Assembly (NCBI GenBank): GCA_030068145.1
Contig: JAPJBO010000190.1
Coordinates: 186,001 to 250,000 of the forward strand
Source: Diplonema papillatum
Taxonomy: Eukaryota > Euglenozoa > Diplonemea > Diplonemida > Diplonemidae
DNA length: 64,000 bases
Direction of reading: 5' to 3'
The position numbers were made by a program, and so were the translations under genes. Shown here piece after piece: positions 1 to 8,620 of the stretch (positions within the stretch are counted from its first letter, which is position 1; each line of letters starts with the position of its first letter). The notes below the pieces were generated by a model that was given only the letters and a program-made list of their open reading frames with translations, was not told the origin of the DNA and ran no database searches.

Positions 1-1956
1 GAGTTTGCGGATGGGCACGCGCACGGGGAGGCACAGAGGCTCGCCCGCCACGGCGTCCAGGGCGCAGAATCGGTTGAGGTCGATTTTGTGGGCGTCCCAC
101 TGCAGCGGCATCAGCGGGACGCTCTTCATGTCGAGGTAACTGTGGTAAAGAGACGGCGAAATGAAGTCGCCGAACCACGTCGCGGTCATCACGGCGATCA
201 TGATCGGCAGTAGGAAGTGCAGCTCCGCGGAAATTTCGAGCATGATGACCACCAGCGACACCGTCAACCGCGACACGCCTCCCACGAACGCCGCAGCCCC
301 CAGCAAGGCGAAGACGCCGGGGTCGATCCATTGGTGATCTTGCAGGTAGATATCCGTCCCTGACGTGGCTTGCACCATCAAGTGTCCTACGATGCGTCCC
401 ATCGTTGCTCCCATGACGATCATGGGGACGAGAAGCCCGGACGATATCGACGTGCCCGCGGTGTAGCATGCGAAGAAGAAGTAGCAGACGAAGAAGATCA
501 GCAGCGGAGCGACCCCGAACTCCGGGTCCGTGTTGCGCGAGAACAAGCGGCGGATGGTCCCGTCGTTGTTCGAAAGCATCAGCGTCCCCAGCGGGGAGTA
601 CTCATTTTCCCCGCTGCACATGAACGTCGCGAGGTTGGTCGCGTTCTCGGTTTTCCACTGCCGCACGTCCTCTTCCATCGGCAGCGTGATTTCGCTGCAC
701 GACGTCAGCACCGGCAGCAGCAGCGAAATGGTCGCGAACAGGGCCGCGACGATGACGGGCTCCAGCACTCGCTTCCAGTCGGTCGGGAAGATGACCCGCC
801 TGCGCCACAAATTGATCCGGACGTTGAGGAAATTGAACGCCGAGCCGAGCACCCCGGCCAGAGCGCCGATGAGAAAGCTTGGGAAGATGGCGAGGATGTT
901 CAACTGAATGATCGTCTTCACCTCGAACAGGACGGCCGCCTTGTTCAGAAACCAGCCGAACGTGCCCGTCGGCACCCACGCGTCGAAGGCTGAGTTGAAC
1001 AGCGAGACCGTGCAGAACGAAACCATCGACGTGAAAAAGATCATCAACGTCAACGTGGGCCGCCAGTGCGTCGCCATCTCCTCCATCACGAAGAGCAACC
1101 CACCTATAGGCGCACCGAAGGCCGTCGAGATGCCTGCCGCGGCGCCGGCCATGATGAAGTTGTGATGGTCCGCCGGGTTTCTGAACTTTCTGAACAACGA
1201 CGTCGTGCAGCCGAAGGACTTCGACTGGCCCTGCGTCAACCCGGCGCCGCAAATGGCGCCTAAGTGGATCATCGGCCCCTCCGGGCCGGCGGGGAGTCCG
1301 CTGCTCACGCTGAGGACGCAGCTCAGGAACTTGACCACCGCCGTTCGCACGTTGAACACGCGCGGCATGTCGACGCCGTTTAAATACGCGATGACCTCCT
1401 CGACCCCGGACCCCGCCGCGTGCTTCCAGAAGTAGACGACCATTATTGACGAGCACGCTGTTAGGAGCGCGGCTGTGCCGACGAGGAACAGCCACGCGAC
1501 GAAGTAGCTGCCGCCGGCGCTGGTCTCTCTCCCGACGTCGATGAGCTGTGCGACGGTGCCCATGCGCCACTCCGTCATCAGGTCGATGGTTTGCCGGAGG
1601 ACGAAGGCGACGAGCCCTGCTGAGATGCCGACGACCCCGAACAAGAGCCATTGCAGCGCGTTGTCCCGGGACGTCGGCGTCTCGTCGAGGTGGGTCTTGT
1701 GGATCTTCGTGTACCCGGGCACGTATCCGAGGGTCTGGAACTCCTGCATCCGCGACCGGTCCTCGGCGGTGCGCAGCCTCGGCCGCATCTGGCCGTCGAC
1801 GGCGTCGTGCAAGCGCCGCAGCACCCCGCAGCACTTGTCAACCGCACTCCCGCCCGACGAAGGCCTCCGCGACGCCCGCCGAGCCTGCGGCGACGATATC
1901 ATCTCCTCCTCTTCTTCCATGAACCCCAGGTCGTCGCCGTCCGGTTCGGCGCGCAT
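1..1956 (-). CDS. CLC-family chloride channel / Cl-/H+ antiporter, 3' end cut by window
   Basis: Membrane anion channel or proton-coupled antiporter. The minus strand is open without a stop from an ATG at 1956 to the window start, giving about 652 residues with the C-terminal CBS region missing. The acidic N-terminus (EEEEEM) precedes the CLC pore motifs. These are GSGVEEVIAYLNGVDMP (about 1365-1415), GLPAGPEGPMIHLGA (about 1250-1290), FGAPIGGLLFVMEE (about 1080-1120), AGTSISSGLLVPM (about 420-460) and GGVSRLTVSLVVIM (about 240-280). Order and spacing match the CLC-6/7 and plant CLC branch. The gating glutamate of the xEGP motif and the MEE glutamate pair are kept, but the first pore motif reads GSGVEE where family members read GSGIPE, and GKEGP is PEGP. 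No intron is needed. The start was chosen because the acidic leader is in frame directly ahead of helix B. Family assignment is firm; ion selectivity is not inferable. Confidence 0.93.
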   Translation of the reverse strand, partial: MRAEPDGDDLGFMEEEEEMISSPQARRASRRPSSGGSAVDKCCGVLRRLHDAVDGQMRPRLRTAEDRSRMQEFQTLGYVPGYTKIHKTHLDETPTSRDNALQWLLFGVVGISAGLVAFVLRQTIDLMTEWRMGTVAQLIDVGRETSAGGSYFVAWLFLVGTAALLTACSSIMVVYFWKHAAGSGVEEVIAYLNGVDMPRVFNVRTAVVKFLSCVLSVSSGLPAGPEGPMIHLGAICGAGLTQGQSKSFGCTTSLFRKFRNPADHHNFIMAGAAAGISTAFGAPIGGLLFVMEEMATHWRPTLTLMIFFTSMVSFCTVSLFNSAFDAWVPTGTFGWFLNKAAVLFEVKTIIQLNILAIFPSFLIGALAGVLGSAFNFLNVRINLWRRRVIFPTDWKRVLEPVIVAALFATISLLLPVLTSCSEITLPMEEDVRQWKTENATNLATFMCSGENEYSPLGTLMLSNNDGTIRRLFSRNTDPEFGVAPLLIFFVCYFFFACYTAGTSISSGLLVPMIVMGATMGRIVGHLMVQATSGTDIYLQDHQWIDPGVFALLGAAAFVGGVSRLTVSLVVIMLEISAELHFLLPIMIAVMTATWFGDFISPSLYHSYLDMKSVPLMPLQWDAHKIDLNRFCALDAVAGEPLCLPVRVPIRKL

Positions 1957-2588
1957 CTTCGTACAAGAAGGCGACCGTTGCCCTCCCCCCCTTCCGCACC
2001 CCCCGGCTTCCGGTAGTTTTTTTTTTTGCCTGTTTTCGCAAAGAAAAATCCAAGCGCCGCAACCCACTATAGTTAGCTTCTGTTGTGCGTTGTCGCTGCT
2101 GGTGGCTTGCTGAGCAGTGATAGGGGGGGGGGAATGCTTGAAAACACCCCCCCTTCGGGAAGCTGCCTATTCTTGGATGACCGGCCGTGCACAGCAGGGC
2201 AAGGCCGGCCGCCACCGGCCCGTGCCTTCCTCGTGGAGACAGCATTCAAGCAGTGCACCGCTCCAGAGCACGCACGTGGCAGTCGGAAGTCGACACTTCT
2301 TCCAGTCTGCCGTGCCGGGCTCCGATGCGTCTGAAGAATGGACACTTCCGGTTTCGGAGCCGAATCCAGGCACCAAGACCCCTTGGTTGACAGTTGCTTC
2401 GTCCCGCAAAAAGCGCTTTTTGCAGGGCAGAGGAGAATTCTCCCTCCCTACGGGTCGACGCACGTAGAAGTGTTGCAGAGAGAAACTGGGGTCCGCCGAA
2501 GCACCGGGAGAATGCAGCTCTACGTGATCGACTTTTTTTAGACATTGGCTAGTTGCGGCAGGGGGTACACCCTTCCGTAAAGTGTGTG
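1957..2588. other. intergenic spacer between RTEL1 3' end and CLC start
   Basis: No supported gene. It holds the CLC leader side (pyrimidine and purine runs near 2000-2040) and the 3' flank of the helicase gene. Open frames here are short and lack family similarity. Confidence 0.5.
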
Positions 2589-5525
2589 CTAGGATGTTGG
2601 CCTCGACTTCTTCTGCCGGACGACAGTCTTGAGGACGGCGAGGAAGTCCGCGCGAATGGACGGGGGCAATGTCACGACGTGCGAACGCAGAAGGTCGTGG
2701 TGGGCCGCCGGGAACGCGTCGACGAGCCAAGGCACGAAGCGGTTGCGCATGAACGCGCCGGCGTCGTCGATTTGCGCCGCGAACTCGCGGAGCAGCCCCT
2801 TCCAGAGGCTGTACTGCTCCGGCGTGAGCACGCGCTGCACCGCGGTCTTGTACTCCTGCAGGGTGAACTGCGGCTTCACCGGCACCGCGCCGACGCCGGC
2901 CGCCAGCGACTTGCCACTCGCGTCATCCCTCGGCTTCGCGAACTCCGTGCTGAGAAACACGCGAGCCGCCGACTCCGGTGGGTCGTCGGAGAGCCTCTGC
3001 CGCTTGCCGTCGGGCGGTGCGAGGAGCACCTGGGCGTCCTGCGCGCGGCGGGTTTCTTGGTACCGGCGCGCCGACGCGAAAGACGACGCCGTGTCGTGCC
3101 TGGGGCCTGCACCCTCCTTCGCCCCAAAGGCGGGCAGCCCCTGGCCGTCGGACAGGTCGCTGAAACCGTTGTTCGCGGCCACCAGCTGCGGGTGCTCGGT
3201 TTTCCGCCGCGTGGGCAGCGGGGTGTACTGCCGGCCGTTCGAGTGGAAGAACGTCGCGATCTCCCCTTCGACGATGGACGCGGTGGCCGCGCTGTGGAAA
3301 TCGCGGACCGACTTCATGTTGGCCCCGACCCACGTCGGCAGCTGGACCTGCAGGCCCTTCGAGTCGTAGCGCTCGTCGAGGAAGAAGACCGCGCCGAAGT
3401 CCCTCCCGTGCCGGATGACCCGCCCGACCGCTTGGTTGATGGCGCGCAGCGCGTCGAGTGTGTACCAGTTCCCCCCCGACACCGAACCCGCCTTCTTCGC
3501 CCCGCCCTTCGAAGCCCTCTTCTCGTCCAGGTGCCGCATCTTCAACTGCACCTTCAGGTCGCCCCAGTTGGCGTACGGTATCCCGACCAAAGCTACCCCG
3601 CGCGCGTACCTGTCGGGAAAGTCGGTTCCCTCCGCCATCTTCGCCCGGAAGACCCCGAAGAGGAAGGCGGGGTGCCCGCGGTCGATGAGCTCGCAGTACT
3701 CCTTCAGCTTCGCGTGCGACTGCGACGTGTTGCTCGGCTCCTCGAGCAGCGTCTTCTGCCGCGTGAGGACGTCGTATATCGTGTGCCCCGCGTCGAACGA
3801 CTGCGGCTGCTTCCAGGCGGTCAGCACGTCGCGCATGAACGTGAACGACTGGAAAAAAACGAGCATTCCGTCCGGCACCGCGTGCGCCAACTTGACCAGC
3901 GTCAAGCCCAGCCCTTTGAGGTAGTTCGGGTTGGTCCGGTTGGCGGAGCTCGAGTTGAGAGTGACTCCGTTCACTGCCTTCGTGATCGCCATCGTTAATA
4001 TCTGCGTCGGCGCTATGATGTGCGGGCACTGCAGCTTGATGTCGAAGCCCAGGTTGAGCTCAGCGGAGAAGAAGTCGATGGGCCTGAGGGTGCCGGACGT
4101 GATCAACAGAGAGCGAGGCTTGCGCGGCACGGGGGGTCCTTCCGCAAAGACTCGGCCGTCGACTGCTTTTTGCACTTGCTCTTCGGGCGGCGCGTGGGTC
4201 CGCATCATGCTGTTGATCGCGATACCCGCCTCCATGCACCACAGCCCGATCTGGATGGGGGGCGCGACGCTGTGCTTCGCGAACTTCTTCTCGTTCCGCT
4301 GCTCCCGGTGGATCACGAGGAAGAAGCTCTCGTCGAGGACATCCTTCGAGTGCGTGAACGCCCCCTGCAGGAACTGCGTCAGCTTTTCGAGCCCCGGCGC
4401 GTCGGCCCGCGAGCCCTGCTCGATCGCATCCTTGCTAATCGAAGCCATCGCGTCGTCAACTATTTTGGCGAACGCCTTGTACGTGTCCCTCGTCAAGGCG
4501 AGGTTGGTCTCGAGCAGCTTCAGGACGCCGCCGCCCCTTTCCACATCCGGCGCTCCCTTCGTTCGGACCGCCGTCTCCTCCGCGAGCGTGATTAGCTTCA
4601 TGATCAGCGTCCGCAGCGTTTCGTAGTCGCCAAGCTTGGCCGTGACCTCTTTGGTATCCAACGAGTCGTCCTTCATCGCTTGCATCTTGGCCCGGTCGAT
4701 CTCCGAGACCGCCTCCGCTATCTGCACCGTGTTCAGTGAAAACGAGCTCGCGTCCGTCGTGTTGTTCGCTATGTTGTGCGCTTCGTCTATGATGATGATC
4801 GCATTCGACAAGTCGAGGCTCAGCTGCTTCCGGATGTTGGGGTCGATGACGTAGTTGTACGGCGCGAAGACGACGCTGACGCGCTCGATGGCTCGCCGCG
4901 TGTAGTAGAAGGGGCAGAACCCGTGGGTGGTGCCGGCCTTGGCTAAGTCTTCGATGTCTTGCAGGTACGTTCTCCCGTGCTTCGCGCCCAAGGGGTCGTC
5001 GTCGGGGTTGTTGATGGACTGCACCCCGCCTCGCTCCACGAACGAGTCGAGGGATTGGTACCAGCGGCACTTCTGCTGCGACCGCAGCGACGTGCACAGC
5101 GCGGTCGATGCAGCGCCTGTCACGCCTTCCATTTTCGGGTGCACGCACAGCTGGTCGCGGCTGCCCATGACGGTCATCGTGACTTCATTGTCCCCGCCGA
5201 CTTTCCCGTACGCCGTCCGCCGAAACTCTTTGATCACTTGCTTCAGCTGCGCGTGGGTTCTCGAGCAGTAGAACACGCGCGGCATGTCCGGGTTGTAGCT
5301 CCCGCCGGCTCTCCTCTGCTCTTCTTTCCGCTTCTTCTCCGCTTGCAACCAGCCGATGATGCTGCATAGCAGGCTCAGCGTCTTTCCTGTGCCCGTAGGA
5401 CTCTCAAGCAGCGCATTTTTGCCGTCTGCAACGGCAACGATCGCCTTCTCCATGTAGTCCAGCTGGCACGAATACGCCTCATGCGGGAACTCGATCTGCG
5501 ACCCGTTGATAACATAGCGGGGCAT
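2589..5525 (-). CDS. RTEL1: RTEL1-type Fe-S DNA helicase
   Basis: Superfamily 2 5'-3' DNA helicase of the XPD/FANCJ/RTEL1 group. In animals and plants RTEL1 dismantles D-loops and telomeric loops in the nucleus. It is one uninterrupted ORF of 978 residues from the ATG at 5525; an upstream in-frame ATG at 5582 adds 19 residues. I prefer 5525 because MPRYVINGSQIEFPHEAY lines up with the usual RTEL1 N-terminus. Visible features are the Q motif region, Walker A ESPTGTGKT, four Fe-S cysteines (QLCVHP, ALCTSL, KCRWY, GFCPFY), the DEAH box in IIIDEAHNIANN, and motif VI AINQAVGRVIRHGRDFGAVF. After the helicase core a roughly 100-residue helical segment at the C-terminus (YKTAVQRVL to VVRQKK) resembles the harmonin-homology domain of RTEL1. 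No C-terminal RING-type C4C4 motif is present. FANCJ or DDX11 is less likely given the N-terminus and motif VI context. Confidence 0.93.
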   Translation of the reverse strand: MPRYVINGSQIEFPHEAYSCQLDYMEKAIVAVADGKNALLESPTGTGKTLSLLCSIIGWLQAEKKRKEEQRRAGGSYNPDMPRVFYCSRTHAQLKQVIKEFRRTAYGKVGGDNEVTMTVMGSRDQLCVHPKMEGVTGAASTALCTSLRSQQKCRWYQSLDSFVERGGVQSINNPDDDPLGAKHGRTYLQDIEDLAKAGTTHGFCPFYYTRRAIERVSVVFAPYNYVIDPNIRKQLSLDLSNAIIIIDEAHNIANNTTDASSFSLNTVQIAEAVSEIDRAKMQAMKDDSLDTKEVTAKLGDYETLRTLIMKLITLAEETAVRTKGAPDVERGGGVLKLLETNLALTRDTYKAFAKIVDDAMASISKDAIEQGSRADAPGLEKLTQFLQGAFTHSKDVLDESFFLVIHREQRNEKKFAKHSVAPPIQIGLWCMEAGIAINSMMRTHAPPEEQVQKAVDGRVFAEGPPVPRKPRSLLITSGTLRPIDFFSAELNLGFDIKLQCPHIIAPTQILTMAITKAVNGVTLNSSSANRTNPNYLKGLGLTLVKLAHAVPDGMLVFFQSFTFMRDVLTAWKQPQSFDAGHTIYDVLTRQKTLLEEPSNTSQSHAKLKEYCELIDRGHPAFLFGVFRAKMAEGTDFPDRYARGVALVGIPYANWGDLKVQLKMRHLDEKRASKGGAKKAGSVSGGNWYTLDALRAINQAVGRVIRHGRDFGAVFFLDERYDSKGLQVQLPTWVGANMKSVRDFHSAATASIVEGEIATFFHSNGRQYTPLPTRRKTEHPQLVAANNGFSDLSDGQGLPAFGAKEGAGPRHDTASSFASARRYQETRRAQDAQVLLAPPDGKRQRLSDDPPESAARVFLSTEFAKPRDDASGKSLAAGVGAVPVKPQFTLQEYKTAVQRVLTPEQYSLWKGLLREFAAQIDDAGAFMRNRFVPWLVDAFPAAHHDLLRSHVVTLPPSIRADFLAVLKTVVRQKKSRPTS

Positions 5526-6815
5526 CCCACTCGGCCTTCCCCCTACCTGCGAGGAAGCGGTGTCGGACGCCGAAACATGCATGCAAGTAACACGACCAGG
5601 CGCTGCTCCGTGGAGGAGCCCGCAGGCAGGGGACGCTAGAGGACATCCGCAGGCACTGATATCCGCCAGCGGCAGAGTCCGAGTAGGCGATACCGCTAGA
5701 CGGCGACAGGGGAGGGGCCATCGTAGAAACCGTCAGCAAAGTCATCTCTCGGGCCGGGGGAAGAGGATAGGTAGGACCAAAAATGGTAAGGTCAGAAACG
5801 CTCGTCAACAGTAGACTTGGTGTCTATTTTTAAAGGAGAAAATTTAGCTGATACATGACTACTCTTCTCTTTTGCTGCTTCGTTCAAAAGTTATGCAAAG
5901 ACGGCTGACGTAGAAGGGCCATACAAACATTCGCGTGTTTATGGATGTGGCCCGTGCAGGCGAAGCCATCCCCCCCGCAGCCGTTGGTTCCACGGACGTC
6001 GGGTTAAAAAACCAAGAACCATGAAAGGTGGAGGCAGAACGTCAAACGGCAATCATCAGCACGGGCGATCGCTATTGCGTGACAAGACAAAGCTAGAGCT
6101 AGATAAGGGGGGGGGGGGGGGGGGGGGGGGGGGGGGCGGTAGCATTTCTTCCGTCGCAACCGAAGCGGCTGCTGGTTCGATTGACGCGAGAAAACGCGAT
6201 TCGATCGTCAAAGAGAATGGGGCGTCGAGGAAGAGGGCAAAAAACAGCAGGGACCACCAGCATCGCCGGGTTGATGGGCGCCGTGATATCCGAGGAACTA
6301 ATGATCACACTCTCTCCGTTGCAGATGGTCGTGCATAACCACCCGAAGAGGGAACCACGCGCGCCTCGCTATGCCGTGAGGACAGGTGTTTTTCGAAGCT
6401 TCAGTGGCGGTGCAGTCGTTGCAATCGCTTGCAATCAACTGAGAGCAGTCTGGGTTCAACTGCTGGTGAAACAGAGTCCCCCTTTGTTTGTGCGCATGCG
6501 TGTAGTTCCTAGTTGATAGGTTTGACACGATACGCTAACCAACCGTCTCTTATTGTGTGTATGTGTGTGACAAACGCGTTTTTTACCATAAAAAAAGGCT
6601 ACCGATTTCGGAACACAGCTTGAAGGCGCATCCACGTGACAGAGAAGGAAACAGATTCAGGGCCATATATATGAGCATCCAGCGCCCCGCGGCGAGGGAC
6701 CCCATCTTGCCACCGAGCCTGTTGGAGGCACGCATATAGCTCGTCCGTGGCAACGCAGCCCGGCAATGGCTGGCCATGTATGCCGGGGCCGGCGCTCGCC
6801 GAAGGCGGAGACCGG
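5526..6815. other. intergenic region with 30-base G homopolymer
   Basis: Between the RTEL1 start and the RPB12 stop. It contains an uninterrupted G run at 6107-6136 followed by CGG. No coding or RNA feature is supported elsewhere in the interval. Confidence 0.5.
6107..6136 (+). repeat. poly-G tract (30 G)
   Basis: Thirty consecutive guanines on the plus strand. Shorter relatives lie at 8124-8144 (21 C) and 8534-8548 (15 G). Such runs can form G-quadruplexes, and their exact length is prone to sequencing error. Confidence 0.9.
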
Positions 6816-7223
6816 TCACTTGGCTTCGTACTGCACGGGGGCGTTGCCCCGCCTTTTGTAGAGAATGCGGTTGCCGCACGCCTGGCACCGGACGGGGTCC
6901 GCGGCGCCCAGCCTCGTTTCCTCCATGCAGTCCGCGCAGAGGTACACCGTCTGCGTCTTCTTCTTCTGCTTCGCGAACTCGGCGACCTCCGATATCGAAG
7001 ACCGGACGGCCGACGAAGCCGCGGTCTGCGCGAGCGAACCGACGACGGTTCCTTGGTCGCTCGCATTGCCCCACTCCTGCACCATCTTCTGCACGCCGGT
7101 GTCGATGTCGTGCGCCTCCTCCTGCGTCGCCGGCGGCTGAGTCTCCGGCTGCGCGACGGGCTGCTCGCTCAGCGCGCTCACGACGCCGACCGACGTCGGC
7201 GCCGACACTTGGCTGGCCGCCAT
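6816..7223 (-). CDS. RPB12: RNA polymerase I/II/III shared subunit Rpb12 (RPABC4) with long N-terminal extension
   Basis: Small zinc-binding subunit shared by nuclear RNA polymerases I, II and III. The ORF is 135 residues from an ATG at 7223. The last 45 residues carry the whole family signature: YLCADCMEE, then DPVRCQACGNRILYKRR, i.e. C-x2-C and C-x2-C of the zinc ribbon, and the basic C-terminus. Known Rpb12 proteins are about 60-70 residues, so roughly 90 N-terminal residues, rich in Ala, Gln, Ser and Thr, are extra here. The extension is in frame with no acceptor-like site needed, but an internal start is possible; the only other in-frame ATGs lie well before the zinc ribbon. The gene is intronless and on the same strand as its neighbours. 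Confidence 0.92.
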   Translation of the reverse strand: MAASQVSAPTSVGVVSALSEQPVAQPETQPPATQEEAHDIDTGVQKMVQEWGNASDQGTVVGSLAQTAASSAVRSSISEVAEFAKQKKKTQTVYLCADCMEETRLGAADPVRCQACGNRILYKRRGNAPVQYEAK

Positions 7224-8620
7224 CTTTGTCGGTCTGTTTTCGCTTTCCTTCTTTTTTTGGTACTACCGTCGATCCCAAGGGACGACCAGTGTGTCGTGTC
7301 TTGCGAACCTTTTGTTTTTCGTTCGGTGTTGTGCTGACGCGCGCTTTGGCTAAGAACGCGAAAGGAAATATAGGATATCAACAGCGCTACCTCGCTCTCT
7401 ATTTTACAGGGTGTTCAAATCTCTTCTCGGCCGGTCTGCCGGCTCGGCAGCTTTGTCTTCCGTCGCTTGCACTTGCACGTTGTTGCGCCGCGAGAATTCA
7501 ATCACACCTACCCTCTCGCACTTCTGGTTGAAGGGGATGGCCATGGTTGCACGACACGCTCCTTCTCCGGTGGTAGTCAGGTCCATTTGATTGCACAACG
7601 AAGCAAAATAGCAAGAACAAGGTGTTCATGTGAGGTTGAGTTGCAGAGTTAGCCTTTCCAAAGTCTTTGGCTGGACCGCACCGTTTGTGTATCGCATCCG
7701 ATCTCCGACGCTTCCTTCCGCCTTCGTTTTCAACAACTGAGTCGTCTCTTTCGCTGGCACAAGCTAGAACAAGAGACAAAAATGGGATCTTCGGCCGTTT
7801 GTAGTGTGTGGGAGCAAGGGGCGGGCTAGAAGTGTTCATACGGAAAACAGACGCGCTGGCTTGGACAAAGGTGGCGATACGTTGAGGGTACGCTGTGCTT
7901 GAGGAGGTTGACGAAGCTAAAAGGAGCGGGGGTGACACCTGGCCTGACGAAGAGCAACGTACTGGGGTCCTCTACTAGTCAGAGACACGTGCTTGTAACA
8001 CCCGTCTCTCCCGAGCGAAACAAAGAATGCACAGTCGGAAGAGACGTTGCTGTCTGGCAGTAGTAGTAGTAGCGCGTCAAGTACATGATGCTGGCCCTTG
8101 GGTTGCTGTCCGATAAAAAAGAACCCCCCCCCCCCCCCCCCCCCGAAACTTTGGTGTTGGCGTTTCGTTCGTATTAACCGAATAGAATCGTCTGCGACAG
8201 TCATCGAGGGAACCCCCCCACAACGAGCTGCCACCAGGGTCCCCTCCGTGGAAGGCAGGAGCTTTTTGCTGGTCAAACAGCAGTCTCCAGAACGGGAATA
8301 CGTCGACTTCCTCGGCCGCGCTTGCTAGGATAGAGCGATGAGATAGGGCGAGCTGCATCTTGCAGCTTTGGAGATGCACTGCAAAACTCTCCATGAGACT
8401 CTATTACTTGTCAATAGTACACACGTCGGCACGCGCAGAAAACAGCCTCATCCACATTTTGCTTTGGCACACGAAGTGGATGTCGAGGCAGTGGCTCTTT
8501 CCTGCCATTGGCCGGGGGAAAAATCTTAGTTTAGGGGGGGGGGGGGGGTCGAGTTGCGAACTCACGCACCCTCTTTAACGCTAGCTTCTGAGGCTGGACT
8601 TCACCGTGTAGGCGGGAGGC
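7224..8620. other. intergenic region, RPB12 upstream / ALIX 3' flank
   Basis: No gene supported. It contains a 21-base C run at 8124-8144 and a 15-base G run at 8534-8548. Short frames on both strands have no recognisable domain. Confidence 0.5.

Noticed and set aside
602..1834. 410-codon minus frame overlapping the CLC gene
   Set aside because: Arg-rich alternate frame; the CLC frame has all family motifs.
2553..3998. Long plus-strand frame opposite RTEL1 (481 codons)
   Set aside because: Arg/Val/Leu-biased antisense shadow of the helicase, with no domain.
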